From UBA1672 sp964015995 (GTDB taxonomy: Bacteria > Pseudomonadota > Alphaproteobacteria > Micavibrionales > Micavibrionaceae), in NCBI GenBank assembly GCA_964015995.1, contig CAXHFH010000002.1, positions 1-52,962 on the forward strand: 52,962 nt of DNA, read 5' to 3'. Below the pieces are notes generated by a model. The model searched no databases, had not been told where the DNA came from, and saw only the letters and a program-made list of their open reading frames with translations. Shown in pieces: positions 7,822-16,638 of this stretch. The position numbers and the translations under genes are program-made. The first letter of the stretch is position 1. Every line of letters begins with the position of its first letter.

Positions 7822-8442
7822 ATGTCTATAGAAGTAGAAACAGTAGTAGCAGTATCAGTGATGATGGCCGTATTTTCGGCGGTCGCCGCGGTTGGAACAA
7901 GCATCGTCTTAGGCGCAGGGTTTGAACGCTTGCGCACAGGCTTTGAGGTCATTCGCAAACAAACAGGATTCTTCAGTGATGCTATTCATAAGCTTGAAGA
8001 AAAAATGGATGTTGTTGATGAGCAAACCGGAAAGTTCTCACATTCAATCGCTATCATGGAAACAAAGGTCAACAATGTTGGTGAACAGGCGAACGCCTTT
8101 ACAGAGTCTGTTCAGCGCCTTGAAAGTAAGGTTGATATTGTTGACAAGCAAACAGGCTTTTTCGGAGATGCTATTCATAAGCTTGAGAAGAAAGTTGATA
8201 TGGTGAGTGAACATGAAGATGTCGTTGCCGAGAAGCTCGAAAAACAAGCGGATAGCGATATGATCAGTGTTGGTAAAACAGAGGCTCTCGTTTCTCATGC
8301 AGAACAACTCTTAACCCGCATGGGGGACCTGGCCGATAAGATGTCATCAGATCAACAATCACAAAGCACGCCATCAATGGATAGCTTCGCGCATTATACC
8401 CACACGCCAGCAACCGATGCAGGGCATGCAGGTTTTAACTAA
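7822..8442 (+). CDS. membrane-anchored coiled-coil protein with 21-residue repeats
   Basis: ATG 7822 (MSIEVETV) is preferred; the frame is open to 7759, but that part resembles no signal. Residues 8-32 form one hydrophobic helix. Four tandem 21-residue units follow (about residues 47-130), each beginning QTGFF-like and ending KVDxVDE-like. Twenty-one residues equal three heptads, so the units should build a continuous coiled coil. The tail (about 160-206) is Ser-, Thr- and Gln-rich and probably disordered. Function is unknown; a scaffold or cell-envelope tether is a guess. A terminator follows. Confidence 0.75.
   Translation: MSIEVETVVAVSVMMAVFSAVAAVGTSIVLGAGFERLRTGFEVIRKQTGFFSDAIHKLEEKMDVVDEQTGKFSHSIAIMETKVNNVGEQANAFTESVQRLESKVDIVDKQTGFFGDAIHKLEKKVDMVSEHEDVVAEKLEKQADSDMISVGKTEALVSHAEQLLTRMGDLADKMSSDQQSQSTPSMDSFAHYTHTPATDAGHAGFN
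7960..8211 (+). repeat. four tandem 63-base coding repeats
   Basis: Units begin at 7960, 8023, 8086 and 8149. Units 1 and 4 are most alike at DNA level, sharing for example GATGCTATTCATAAGCTTGA; units 2 and 3 have diverged. The period is exactly three heptads of the coiled coil. Confidence 0.85.
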
Positions 8443-8481
8443 GGCATAATCCAAAAACCTATAAAACGTAAAGAAAGATAT

Positions 8482-8508
8482 AGAGGCCGCATATATGTGG
8501 CCTCTTTT
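8482..8508 (+). terminator. rho-independent terminator
   Basis: Stem AGAGGCCGCA against TGTGGCCTCT with a short AT loop, then TTTTCTT, 40 bases after the coiled-coil gene. Confidence 0.85.
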
Positions 8509-8629
8509 CTTATGGTGATAGATCGTATGGTTTTACATTTATGGTGGTAAGCTTGAGAAAAGCTGTTTAAAGTATAACGGTTTGTAAATGCTGCGTTTTT
8601 ATGTTTACGCGTTAATATGGAGGGGCGAT

Positions 8630-9451
8630 TTGTCCATATATTTAGTTCTTTGGCTTTTGGTATCAGGGTTTTTAGTCGGGTTTTGGCTATGGACCATCTA
8701 TGTTGTGTTAAAACAGAAAAAAGCTTGGAAGTTTTATGCGCAAAAGAAAAAAATGCGTTTTCATACAGCTTCTTTTCTTGAGACACCAACGATCAGCGGT
8801 TCTGTTGACGGATACAGTGTCACTATGTTCGCGAGTGAGCATGGCGAGCTTGATGCAAGATCACAAAGGCGTTTGACCGCTATTGAGGTCTCACTCCAAA
8901 CGCAACTACCATTTGCTCTTGGTCTTGCAAGTGGCGGTATGGTGAGTTTGGTGGAATCTTTGCAGTTAACACAAGAATTTCGACCAAACGTTAAAGGGTG
9001 GGAGGATAGCTATGCTTTGCGCACAAATGATCTGGGTTTGGCGAGTGGCTACTTTACCGAAGATCGTCTGAATAAGCTTGTGAGCCTTATGAAAACAGAT
9101 CGGGCCTGGATTATTTTCTTATTTATCGTTGATGAGGGTATATTGCGCCTTGATACGCCGCTTCCGATTGATAATCCAAAAGCAATGGATGTTTTGATTA
9201 AGCAGATGATTAACGTGGCGCGGGCGCTTGAACTTGAAAAAGGCGAGGCCAAAGACCTTATTCGTCAAAAATCAATGAAAGATAAAACGGGTGGTGTTCT
9301 TGAGATTGATGAAGATCTTCTGGATGATGATATTGGTTTTGAGCTTGAGGATGAAGAGGCTGACCTCGAATTTGATCTTGATGAGGAAGAGGTTCTTGAC
9401 GCTGAGGGGGCTGTGGAAGCTGCTAAAACAGATGAAAAACCGAGTGCGTAA
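8630..9451 (+). CDS. membrane-anchored protein with acidic C-terminal tail
   Basis: I choose TTG 8630 as start because GGAGGGG lies at ideal spacing; the upstream in-frame ATG 8588 has no ribosome site. This gives 273 residues. A single hydrophobic helix (about residues 3-25) is followed by a soluble domain of about 190 residues that I do not recognise. The end is strongly acidic (last 60 residues, runs such as EDEEADLEFDLDEEEV). The domain has alternating hydrophobic strands and may be a divergent sensor or PH-like fold; that is speculation. It converges on the GH13 gene with 23 bases between stops. Confidence 0.7.
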   Translation: MSIYLVLWLLVSGFLVGFWLWTIYVVLKQKKAWKFYAQKKKMRFHTASFLETPTISGSVDGYSVTMFASEHGELDARSQRRLTAIEVSLQTQLPFALGLASGGMVSLVESLQLTQEFRPNVKGWEDSYALRTNDLGLASGYFTEDRLNKLVSLMKTDRAWIIFLFIVDEGILRLDTPLPIDNPKAMDVLIKQMINVARALELEKGEAKDLIRQKSMKDKTGGVLEIDEDLLDDDIGFELEDEEADLEFDLDEEEVLDAEGAVEAAKTDEKPSA

Positions 9452-9474
9452 TACACTAAACGACCATTTTCAGA

Positions 9475-11091
9475 TTAATCATTAAAGTTTGAAACTAAAT
9501 ATGAATAAGGTGGTAGAGTGTGCTCTAAATAACACAATTCTTCACCGGACAGGTTAAATATGCAATGCGTTTCGTATTCATTATGAGATCTGATAATATG
9601 TGTTATTTTTGAATGTGATGTGTGTTTAAATTCAAAGTTAATATTAGAAAATTCTTCTCTATTTTTGCGCCAATTATAAAAGTTGGAGACCTGATTTAGG
9701 ATTGATGCAGAATTACCACACTGTGCCTGTACGTCCATGTCTTTATGCGTTTCGGGTATCGGAAGCCATGGGGCTGCCTCAGAAAATCCGGCGTGCGTCT
9801 TTGTACTGTCCCAAATCATGGGGGTACGACATCCATCGCGCCCTTGCCATTCCGGAAGGGTTTCTTCCGCCCACGGGTCTTGGATACGATCTAGGGGGAT
9901 TTCCGCTTCGGGCAGGCCAAGCTCCTCTCCCTGATACATGAAAATCGTGCCGGGTAAACACCCGAGTAAGACCATCAATAATGCCGATAAATCGGGCTGA
10001 TGATCGTAGAGTTTGTACCAACGGCTGGCGACGCGCACGACATCATGATTTGTAAAGGCCCAACTGGGCCAGCCAACATCGTGTAGTGATGCAGGCTTAG
10101 CCGATTTAGCCGATTCTGTTTGATGCGTTTGCAAACATCGGAAATATGTTTCCAGTGGCACACGCACAAGATCTTCGGTTAGAGGTTTCTCTGTTCCTGA
10201 CATCATGTGCGTGTTGTATGTGGTGTGTAGATGCTTGCCGCTGCGTGTGTATTCACGGGCACAGTCATAGGGATTGTCATCGCCAATTTCACCGATAAGA
10301 ACGCGGCCATCATAACTGTCGGTAAGTTTGCGTAGGCGGGCTATGAAATCCAAGTTCTCAGGCCTTGATTTATCGTAGATGTGTTGCTGTTGAGAGTAGG
10401 CAACTTCTTTTTCAAGTTGTGTGGCGAATTCTATACCATAGGTACGACCCGGGTTATCGCGTAACGCTGCATCGTGAAAATAGAAATTAACCGTATCAAG
10501 GCGGAAACCGTCAACTCCCATATCCAACCAAAAGCGACAGATATCAAGGACCTCTTCCTGTACAGCAGGATTGTGATAGTTCAGGTCAGGCTGTTCTTTC
10601 AGGAAATTGTGAAGGTAATATTGTTCGTGGTTATCGTCCCATTCCCATGCACTGCCGCCGAAAACAGACACCCAATTATTGGGCGGTGCATGATTGCCGT
10701 ACTCATCTTCCTTCGCATCGGCCCAAACGAACCAGTCTTTTTTATCAGGATCAGAAAACCATGGATGTTCCTCAGATGTGTGAGATAAGACCAGATCAAT
10801 AATGATTTTTAAATCCAGTTCATGTGCTTTTTTGAGTAAGACTTTGAAATCGTCCAATGTCCCGAACATCGGATCAACATCGCGATAGTCCGACACGTCA
10901 TAGCCAAAATCTTTCATAGGCGAAGGGAAAAAGGGGGAAATCCATATCCCATCCATACCCAAGCCTGCGATGTAATCGAGCTTTTGCGTGATGCCCGGTA
11001 AGTCACCGATTCCGTCGTTATTTGTGTCGAGGTAACTGCGCGGGTATATTTGATATATTGCCGCGCCGCGCCACCAATCATTGTTAGACAT
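9475..11091 (-). CDS. GH13 family alpha-glucosidase (oligo-1,6-/alpha-1,4-glucosidase type)
   Basis: 538 residues, the usual length for exo-acting GH13 glucosidases that release glucose from the non-reducing end of short oligosaccharides. The conserved regions are present: DLVLSH (about 99-104), GFRLDTVN with nucleophile Asp199, IGEIGD with acid/base Glu268, and FTNHD with transition-state stabiliser Asp350. The Gly-Ile-Gly-Asp calcium-like loop DTNNDGIGD lies near residue 22. There is no signal peptide, so it is cytoplasmic. It is translationally coupled to the PhzF gene upstream (8-base overlap). Sucrose, maltose or isomaltose could be substrate; the sequence does not decide. Confidence 0.93.
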   Translation of the reverse strand: MSNNDWWRGAAIYQIYPRSYLDTNNDGIGDLPGITQKLDYIAGLGMDGIWISPFFPSPMKDFGYDVSDYRDVDPMFGTLDDFKVLLKKAHELDLKIIIDLVLSHTSEEHPWFSDPDKKDWFVWADAKEDEYGNHAPPNNWVSVFGGSAWEWDDNHEQYYLHNFLKEQPDLNYHNPAVQEEVLDICRFWLDMGVDGFRLDTVNFYFHDAALRDNPGRTYGIEFATQLEKEVAYSQQQHIYDKSRPENLDFIARLRKLTDSYDGRVLIGEIGDDNPYDCAREYTRSGKHLHTTYNTHMMSGTEKPLTEDLVRVPLETYFRCLQTHQTESAKSAKPASLHDVGWPSWAFTNHDVVRVASRWYKLYDHQPDLSALLMVLLGCLPGTIFMYQGEELGLPEAEIPLDRIQDPWAEETLPEWQGRDGCRTPMIWDSTKTHAGFSEAAPWLPIPETHKDMDVQAQCGNSASILNQVSNFYNWRKNREEFSNINFEFKHTSHSKITHIIRSHNEYETHCIFNLSGEELCYLEHTLPPYSYLVSNFND

Positions 11092-11872
11092 AGATTGTAC
11101 CTTGTAGGTATAGCGTTGCTTGTCCGGTTAAACGCACACGATCATCGGCCGATTCGCAATGTATGTAACCCTTACGTTTTGATGCCTGCAGGGCATCTAG
11201 CGAGCTTTTATTTAGCCGATTCGACCAAAAGGGCGTCAGGATACAATGCGCTGATCCGGTCACCGGGTCCTCATCAATGCCGTATTTTGGGCAAAAGAAA
11301 CGGGATACGAAATCGATATCGTTTTGATCAGATGGAGCGGTAATAACTAGAAAATCGATATCCTCAATAGATTGCAGAGCTTTGAAATCAGGTGTTAGGT
11401 TTTCGACATCTTGCTGGGTTTCAAATTCCGCAACCCAGTACGTGCCCTTATATATGGCATTGGGTATTTTGCCGATGGCTGTGATAAGGGCGTCATGTTC
11501 TGCAACCTGCTCAACATGCCATGTCGGAAAATCCATCGTTAGGCCGTTTGCGGTTTTCTCAACGGTTAATTCGCCGGACTTAGAATCGAATCGGATTATT
11601 TTTTGGCCGTAGTTTAATTCTTCAAAAATAATGTAGGCGGCGGCAAGTGTAGCATGTCCGCATAAATCGACTTCGGCGGCCGGGGTGAACCATCGCAAAT
11701 GAAAGCGATCACCATCAGGCACAAAAAATGCGGTTTCGGAGAGGTTATTCTCCGCCGCGATATTTTGCATTAATTCATCAGGAAGCCATTCTTCCAATGG
11801 ACAAACGGCGGCTGGGTTGCCGCCGAATGTTTTATCTGTAAACGCATCAACCTGATAAAGGTCAAGTTTCAT
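11084..11872 (-). CDS. PhzF family isomerase/epimerase-like protein
   Basis: 262 residues with the diaminopimelate-epimerase-like two-lobed fold of the PhzF family. Visible hallmarks are the start LYQVDAFTDKTFGGNPAAVC, the loop ENNLSETAFF with the catalytic-type Glu, WFTPAAEVDLCGHATL, and the C-terminal DPVTGSAHC. PhzF itself isomerises a phenazine precursor, but most members in such contexts have unknown substrates. No phenazine genes are near. The gene follows a cyclophilin on the same strand and overlaps the start of the glucosidase by 8 bases. Confidence 0.92.
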   Translation of the reverse strand: MKLDLYQVDAFTDKTFGGNPAAVCPLEEWLPDELMQNIAAENNLSETAFFVPDGDRFHLRWFTPAAEVDLCGHATLAAAYIIFEELNYGQKIIRFDSKSGELTVEKTANGLTMDFPTWHVEQVAEHDALITAIGKIPNAIYKGTYWVAEFETQQDVENLTPDFKALQSIEDIDFLVITAPSDQNDIDFVSRFFCPKYGIDEDPVTGSAHCILTPFWSNRLNKSSLDALQASKRKGYIHCESADDRVRLTGQATLYLQGTIYV

Positions 11873-11890
11873 ATATTGCGTTCCTTACTA

Positions 11891-12493
11891 TTATTTTGCT
11901 GCTTCTTTTTTAGCAGGAGCATCATCACCGGCCGCAGGCTCTTCCTTCGCAGGAGCTTCTTCTGAAACAACGGTCAATTTGACGATTTTATCTGGGTTGC
12001 TTGGTGGTTCACCAACGGCAACGGCGTCAATAAATTCCATCCCTTTGGTCACTTGACCAAGAACAGTATATTTACCTGTTAGGAAGCTACACCCGCTGTC
12101 TGTGAAACAGATGAAGAACTGAGAGTTTGCGCTGTCAGGACTTTGTGAACGTGCCATACCAACAGTTCCGCGCTTATACTTGTATTTGCTGAATTCGGCA
12201 GGAACATCATTAAGATTCGATCCGCCCATGCCTGTGCCCGTTGGGTCACCTGTTTGTGCCATGAAGCCTTTGATCACACGGTGAAAGATAATTCCATCAT
12301 AGAATCCTTCCGCCGCAAGCGTTTTAATACGCTCAACATGTAGAGGTGCGATGTCGGGAAGTAGGTCAATCACAACTGTGCCGCCTGATGAAACTTCCAT
12401 GTGAACTGTATTTCCTGAATCAGCCGCCGTGGCTTCTGAAGCTGTCATAATAAATAGACCTCCGATGAGTGTAAGCATGAATTTCTTGAGCAT
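11891..12493 (-). CDS. periplasmic cyclophilin-type peptidyl-prolyl cis-trans isomerase
   Basis: 200 residues with a cleavable signal peptide (residues 1-23, ending ASEATAADS), then a cyclophilin domain. The active-site stretch FHRVIKGFMAQTGDPTGTG and the motif SQFFICF are intact. It would speed proline isomerisation during folding of exported proteins. The last 25 residues are an Ala-, Lys- and Glu-rich tail, probably disordered. It lies upstream of PhzF with a 17-base gap and may be co-transcribed. Confidence 0.95.
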   Translation of the reverse strand: MLKKFMLTLIGGLFIMTASEATAADSGNTVHMEVSSGGTVVIDLLPDIAPLHVERIKTLAAEGFYDGIIFHRVIKGFMAQTGDPTGTGMGGSNLNDVPAEFSKYKYKRGTVGMARSQSPDSANSQFFICFTDSGCSFLTGKYTVLGQVTKGMEFIDAVAVGEPPSNPDKIVKLTVVSEEAPAKEEPAAGDDAPAKKEAAK

Positions 12494-12581
12494 AATAAAA
12501 GTATCCTCTTAATAGAGTTAATTTTCAGATTTAGTGGTCGCATACCACGCGAATAATTGCAAGGGGGGGAGGGGAAACAGT

Positions 12582-12824
12582 CTAAACGGTTTCTTTTTCC
12601 TGTTCTGTAACTTTTGTCATTTGATCGTTGATCGCCTCAATTGTCAGGCCATTATTGTGTGTATCAACCATCTTCTTCAATTCGCACGCACAGGTACCGC
12701 AGTTCATTTTCTCACCACCACTGCACGCCGCGTAAGTGTCCGACATCTTTACTTTACCAGAGCATGATTGAAGATGCGTCTTGACGGTTTTGTCTGTAAA
12801 GGGATTGCAAATGCATACATACAT
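12582..12824 (-). CDS. bfd: bacterioferritin-associated ferredoxin-like (2Fe-2S) protein
   Basis: 80 residues. The four Cys ligands follow the Bfd arrangement: MYVCIC at the N-terminus and NCGTCAC in the middle. Bfd reduces bacterioferritin haem to release stored iron. It is slightly longer than the E. coli protein (64 aa), and the Ser/Lys-rich insert after the first pair is larger. A Fur-box-like palindrome lies about 40-60 bases upstream, fitting induction in low iron. bfr lies 1.2 kb away on the same strand, with two thioredoxin genes between them. Confidence 0.85.
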   Translation of the reverse strand: MYVCICNPFTDKTVKTHLQSCSGKVKMSDTYAACSGGEKMNCGTCACELKKMVDTHNNGLTIEAINDQMTKVTEQEKETV

Positions 12825-12862
12825 AATATTGAGCCTGAAGTTTTGTTAGTTTCCAATGCCTG

Positions 12863-12883
12863 TAATGAGAATTATTATCATTA
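12863..12883. promoter_or_regulatory. Fur-box-like palindrome
   Basis: TAATGAGAATTATTATCATTA fits the AT-rich GATAATGATAATCATTATC pattern at most positions, in the region between bfd (-) and the thioredoxin genes (+). A second, weaker TTCTCATTATTATTATT follows at about 12904. Iron control of both directions is inferred. Confidence 0.55.
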
Positions 12884-12992
12884 TGGCGGGCAATTGCAAG
12901 TTGTTCTCATTATTATTATTTAAGTTTTTTAAAATATTTTTTTTAAATTAACGAAGGTGTGTGTAGAATTGAGCGTAGCAAAGGCTTTTCTT

Positions 12993-13493
12993 ATGATTAA
13001 AAAAATCATCATCCTTTTCGTTTTTCTGTGGGTAATATCGCCGCTTCAGGCGTATGCACAAAACAGCGATAAAACTCTTTTTCTTATGGTGCCTGAGGGG
13101 GTCTCCGAATATGTGGAGAACGGCAAGGGTGAAAAGCGTGTACTTGTTCTATTCGATATTGGGTGCAAGGGCTGTCATGAAAAGTTCATTAGTCTGTTAA
13201 AGCTTGATGCCGAAAGCAGACAGGCTGTTACAACAATATTCCACAGCGATAAGGTTATTGAATTCAAACGCTATATTCGATCGTTCAATGAAATTCCGAT
13301 TAAAATTATCTATAACAGCGAATCACAATATGAATTGATGCAATCATTGAAGCCTTATGGTGTGAAGCCTTGGCGATATCTACCACGCGTTATTTTGATT
13401 GATGAAAACAATAAAGTTTACGGGCAGGGCAATCACAGTGCGGATAATATCAAAAAGTTTTTGTCTTTGGGTTTAGAGAAGCAGAGTAACTAA
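12993..13493 (+). CDS. secreted thioredoxin-like protein with CKGC motif
   Basis: I choose ATG 12993 (MIKKIIILFVF), which begins a standard signal peptide of about 22 residues ending AYAQ; the frame is open to a GTG at 12957. The mature part has a thioredoxin-like fold with the redox pair C58-K-G-C61 and a cis-Pro region YLPRVILIDE. It is a tandem paralogue of the next gene, 13 bases downstream. CKGC is unusual beside CGYC and may mean a different redox potential or partner. Both sit between bfd and bfr under a possible Fur site. Confidence 0.8.
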   Translation: MIKKIIILFVFLWVISPLQAYAQNSDKTLFLMVPEGVSEYVENGKGEKRVLVLFDIGCKGCHEKFISLLKLDAESRQAVTTIFHSDKVIEFKRYIRSFNEIPIKIIYNSESQYELMQSLKPYGVKPWRYLPRVILIDENNKVYGQGNHSADNIKKFLSLGLEKQSN

Positions 13494-13506
13494 GGAAGAA
13501 TCGTTA

Positions 13507-13995
13507 ATGCGTCATTATATTGTCTACAGTCTTGTTTTGTTGGTTTTCTTATTCCCTATGAGTGTGCATGCGGAAGAAACAACCAAACAAACTAAGATTT
13601 ATAATCTACCGCCGAAAATGATCGCGGAATATGTTGATAAAACCGAAGGGCAGAAACGTATTTTGATGATCTACACGTCTTGGTGCGGCTATTGCCGTCA
13701 GAAAATGCCGGACATCATGGATATAGAGCGATCGAAGAAAGGCTCGGTGATCGCGGTTTCGGTGGATGACGATTACAATCAATATGCACGTTATGCCAAA
13801 AAGCTTAGTAATTCACCGTTCCCTTTATTTTTAAACAAGGGCAGTGAGCGCGGATTAAAGAAAAAGCTATCTTCGTATGGCGTGAAAGCGTGGAACAGCT
13901 ACCCGACGATTATTTTCCTTGATGAAAACAGCAAAGCTGTCGCACAAGGAAATTACACCGCCGAGCAAGCCGCAAAATATGTTTTAGACGAGTAA
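13507..13995 (+). CDS. periplasmic thioredoxin/TlpA-like protein
   Basis: 162 residues behind an AAGGAAG ribosome site. A signal peptide covers residues 1-22 (ends SVHAEE). The active site is W-C60-G-Y-C63, with the cis-Pro loop SYPTIIFLDE near residue 139. It probably reduces or exchanges periplasmic disulfides. It is paralogous to the gene before it (shared ITEYV-like and YGVKxW motifs) and is likely co-transcribed. Its stop lies one base from the convergent bfr stop. Confidence 0.88.
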   Translation: MRHYIVYSLVLLVFLFPMSVHAEETTKQTKIYNLPPKMIAEYVDKTEGQKRILMIYTSWCGYCRQKMPDIMDIERSKKGSVIAVSVDDDYNQYARYAKKLSNSPFPLFLNKGSERGLKKKLSSYGVKAWNSYPTIIFLDENSKAVAQGNYTAEQAAKYVLDE

Positions 13996-13996
13996 C

Positions 13997-14485
13997 CTAA
14001 GCTTCTGCGTCTAATGGGCTTTCGGAATTAAGCTGGATGTAGTTTTGCAGCCCCATATCCTCAATCATCTGTAATTGTGTTTCCAGATAATCAACATGGC
14101 CTTCTTCATCGGTCAGAATCTTGGCGAATAAATCACGTGATACGAAATCCTGAACGCTTTCGGCGTAGGCGACAGCTTCCTTATAGTTTTTCACGCCGTC
14201 AATTTCGATTTTCAAATCACATTCCATGATTTCCTTCACGTTTTCACCAATATGAAGTTTGCCAACTTCTTGCAAGTTTGGCAGGCCTTCAAGGAATAAA
14301 ATGCGCTTGATAAGCTCATCTGCGTGCTGCATTTCCTCGATTGATTCGTTGTACTCGTGCTTGGCAAGTTTTGTGATGCCCCAATCTTCCAACATGCGTG
14401 AATGCAAGAAATACTGGTTGATTGCACCTAACTCTTTTTTCAGAGCTTCGTTCAAAAATTGAATAACTTTCTTATCGCCTTTCAT
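13997..14485 (-). CDS. bfr: bacterioferritin
   Basis: 162 residues, aligning by eye over its full length with E. coli Bfr. Ferroxidase ligands Glu18, Glu51, His54, Glu94, Glu127 and His130 are all present at the same numbers, and Met52 is the haem-axial ligand, so this is a haem-binding, iron-storing 24-mer subunit. A strong AAAGGAG ribosome site precedes ATG 14485. The bfd-like partner at 12.6 kb and the thioredoxin pair form a compact iron/redox group around it. Confidence 0.97.
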   Translation of the reverse strand: MKGDKKVIQFLNEALKKELGAINQYFLHSRMLEDWGITKLAKHEYNESIEEMQHADELIKRILFLEGLPNLQEVGKLHIGENVKEIMECDLKIEIDGVKNYKEAVAYAESVQDFVSRDLFAKILTDEEGHVDYLETQLQMIEDMGLQNYIQLNSESPLDAEA

Positions 14486-14511
14486 GGCATTCTCCTTTGG
14501 AAGGGTTGTAA

Positions 14512-15825
14512 TTAATCTGTCAAAGCGCGGTCAATTATCGCGCTGATATTCTTTGTATATGCATCGTAGCTGAAGATAGCATCCAAAGCATTAGCGTCAA
14601 GCTTTTCGGTGACATCACTGTCTTTTTCGAGCATCTCACGTAGCGTGAATGTGCCTTTGCCTGTGCTGCGGTCTTCCCAGACTTGCATCGCGTTGCGCTG
14701 AACGATGCGGTAAGCATCTTCACGGCTGATTCCGGCCTGTGTCAGGGCGAGCATCGTGCGCTGAGAGAACACAAGGCCGCCGGTCATTTCCAGGTTATGG
14801 ATCATGCGATCAGGATAAACGAGAAGCTTATCAATGATGCCTGCCAAACGATTGAGCGAGTAATCAGCCGAGATCAACGCATCAGGTAATATCGTGCGCT
14901 CAACGGAGGAGTGCGAAATATCACGCTCATGCCATAGGGCAACATTCTCCAAAGCAGGGATAACAGCAGAGCGGATTATACGCGCCTGACCTGTTAAGTT
15001 TTCCGTGCCAATCGGATTACGCTTATGCGGCATCGCAGAGGAGCCTTTTTGTTTCTTATCGAAATATTCTTCGGCCTCGCGGACTTCGGTGCGTTGTAGA
15101 TGGCGAACTTCAACGGCGATATTCTCGATGGAGCTTGCCACAACGCCAAGCGTGGCAAAAAACATAGCATGACGATCACGCGGTATAACCTGTGTGGCTA
15201 CGGTTTCGGCCTTCAGGCCAAGCTTATCGGCGACATGCGCCTCAATGGCAGGGTCCGCGGTGGCGTATGTACCAACGGCACCCGATATCGTGATGGTGGA
15301 AACCTCTTCTTTCGCGGCGATCATGCGATCACGTGCGCGTTTGAATGCGGCATAATGTCCCGCCAGTTTCAGGCCAAATGTTGTCGGCTCGCCATGAATA
15401 CCGTGGGAACGACCAATACATAATGTATCTTTATGCTCTAGGCTGCGTTTCTTAAGCGCCGCCATAACCTTTTCCAGATCTTCGATAATCAAATCCGCGG
15501 CTTGCGTCAGCATCACGGCAAAGCTGGTGTCAATCACGTCAGATGATGTCATGCCCTGATGGACGTAACGGCTATCTTCGCCGACATATTCCGCGACAGA
15601 TGTTAAAAACGCGATGACGTCATGTTTAACTTCGGCCTCTATCTCGTTGATACGATCAACATCGAAATCACCTTTTTCACGTAAAGCCTTGGCCGCACTT
15701 TCGGGCACAACACCCATCTCCGCCATTTTTTCAAGCGCGAGTGTTTCAACCTCTAGCCAAATACGGAATTTGTTTTCTTGTTCGAAAATATCAGCCATTT
15801 CAGGGCGGGAATAACGGGGTATCAT
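14512..15825 (-). CDS. purB: adenylosuccinate lyase
   Basis: 437 residues. PurB makes AMP from adenylosuccinate and AICAR from SAICAR in purine synthesis. The fumarase/aspartase signature GSSAMPHKRNP (about 261-271) contains the catalytic Ser, and GRSHGIHGEPTTFG (about 138-151) carries the catalytic His141. The start MIPRYSRPEM is typical of the family. It is upstream of bfr on the same strand, with 26 bases between, although function does not link them. Confidence 0.97.
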   Translation of the reverse strand: MIPRYSRPEMADIFEQENKFRIWLEVETLALEKMAEMGVVPESAAKALREKGDFDVDRINEIEAEVKHDVIAFLTSVAEYVGEDSRYVHQGMTSSDVIDTSFAVMLTQAADLIIEDLEKVMAALKKRSLEHKDTLCIGRSHGIHGEPTTFGLKLAGHYAAFKRARDRMIAAKEEVSTITISGAVGTYATADPAIEAHVADKLGLKAETVATQVIPRDRHAMFFATLGVVASSIENIAVEVRHLQRTEVREAEEYFDKKQKGSSAMPHKRNPIGTENLTGQARIIRSAVIPALENVALWHERDISHSSVERTILPDALISADYSLNRLAGIIDKLLVYPDRMIHNLEMTGGLVFSQRTMLALTQAGISREDAYRIVQRNAMQVWEDRSTGKGTFTLREMLEKDSDVTEKLDANALDAIFSYDAYTKNISAIIDRALTD

Positions 15826-15911
15826 GATTAGGCCTTTTGTAACTTTGATTTGTGAGCAAATTATTGCATTATTTTTTTTATATCAAGTGCTGTATTGCAA
15901 AAGGATTGAGA

Positions 15912-16625
15912 ATGAAAGCTTATTACGTCCGTCTGGTTGCTATTATTGTTTGTATCTTCGTTTTATCCGGTGTTTTGCAATCTTCGTTTGCAGCAGGTAT
16001 TTCCAATTCAGAAGATGTTCCAAAAATTTGTAAAAAGACAGAATATTTTGGTTTTTTAGGATTTCTTGTACTGTTTGCCATTTACGCAGACATAAGGCGC
16101 CTAAAAAACAAAGTTGAGGATGCTCTAAGGCCGTTAAAAGGGCGAAGCGTAGAGGGAATTGTTGGAATAATTTATATGGAGCGCGATAGTGACGAAAGCC
16201 TGCCAACACTCAGTGAGTTAAAACGCTACAGTGCGGCTCAAGTTTTGGGAGTTACATTTGCCCTTACGTTTGTTTTTTCCATCGTTTTATATGCTTTGCA
16301 TTATGTTTTTTTGGGATTTCCAGTCTGGGGGATAGCCAATTTGTTTATTCTTACTCCCTTAATTTTTTGCTGTGCTCACGATAGGTTTCTAAAGCATGGT
16401 AAGTTTTTGTTTCTGCACCCTAATAAAAATCCAAGTCAAAATATTGTGGCCTATTTATTCTTATGTGTTGGTTTATCTATTTTGTGCACGTCTTATATCG
16501 TTGCAATGAAATGTGATCATTTGTGGCAGGATGAAGCTGTGAAATATGCCCTCATCAATGGGGTCGCGGCTATTTGTATAAGTCTGGGAGGACTGGCAAT
16601 TTACAATTTAAAAGACATAAGATAG
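15912..16625 (+). CDS. multi-pass membrane protein, unknown function
   Basis: ATG 15912 is chosen because AAGGA lies eight bases upstream; the frame is open to 15852. The 237-residue product has a hydrophobic N-terminal segment that may be a cleaved signal (ends SSFAAG), a second helix near residues 43-60, a charged loop of about 60 residues, and then four more helices. No known family is recognised. Two Cys fall in the first 40 residues. It is AT-rich compared with purB and stands alone between two convergent neighbours. Confidence 0.65.
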   Translation: MKAYYVRLVAIIVCIFVLSGVLQSSFAAGISNSEDVPKICKKTEYFGFLGFLVLFAIYADIRRLKNKVEDALRPLKGRSVEGIVGIIYMERDSDESLPTLSELKRYSAAQVLGVTFALTFVFSIVLYALHYVFLGFPVWGIANLFILTPLIFCCAHDRFLKHGKFLFLHPNKNPSQNIVAYLFLCVGLSILCTSYIVAMKCDHLWQDEAVKYALINGVAAICISLGGLAIYNLKDIR

Positions 16626-16638
16626 TGCGCCGGTAGCA

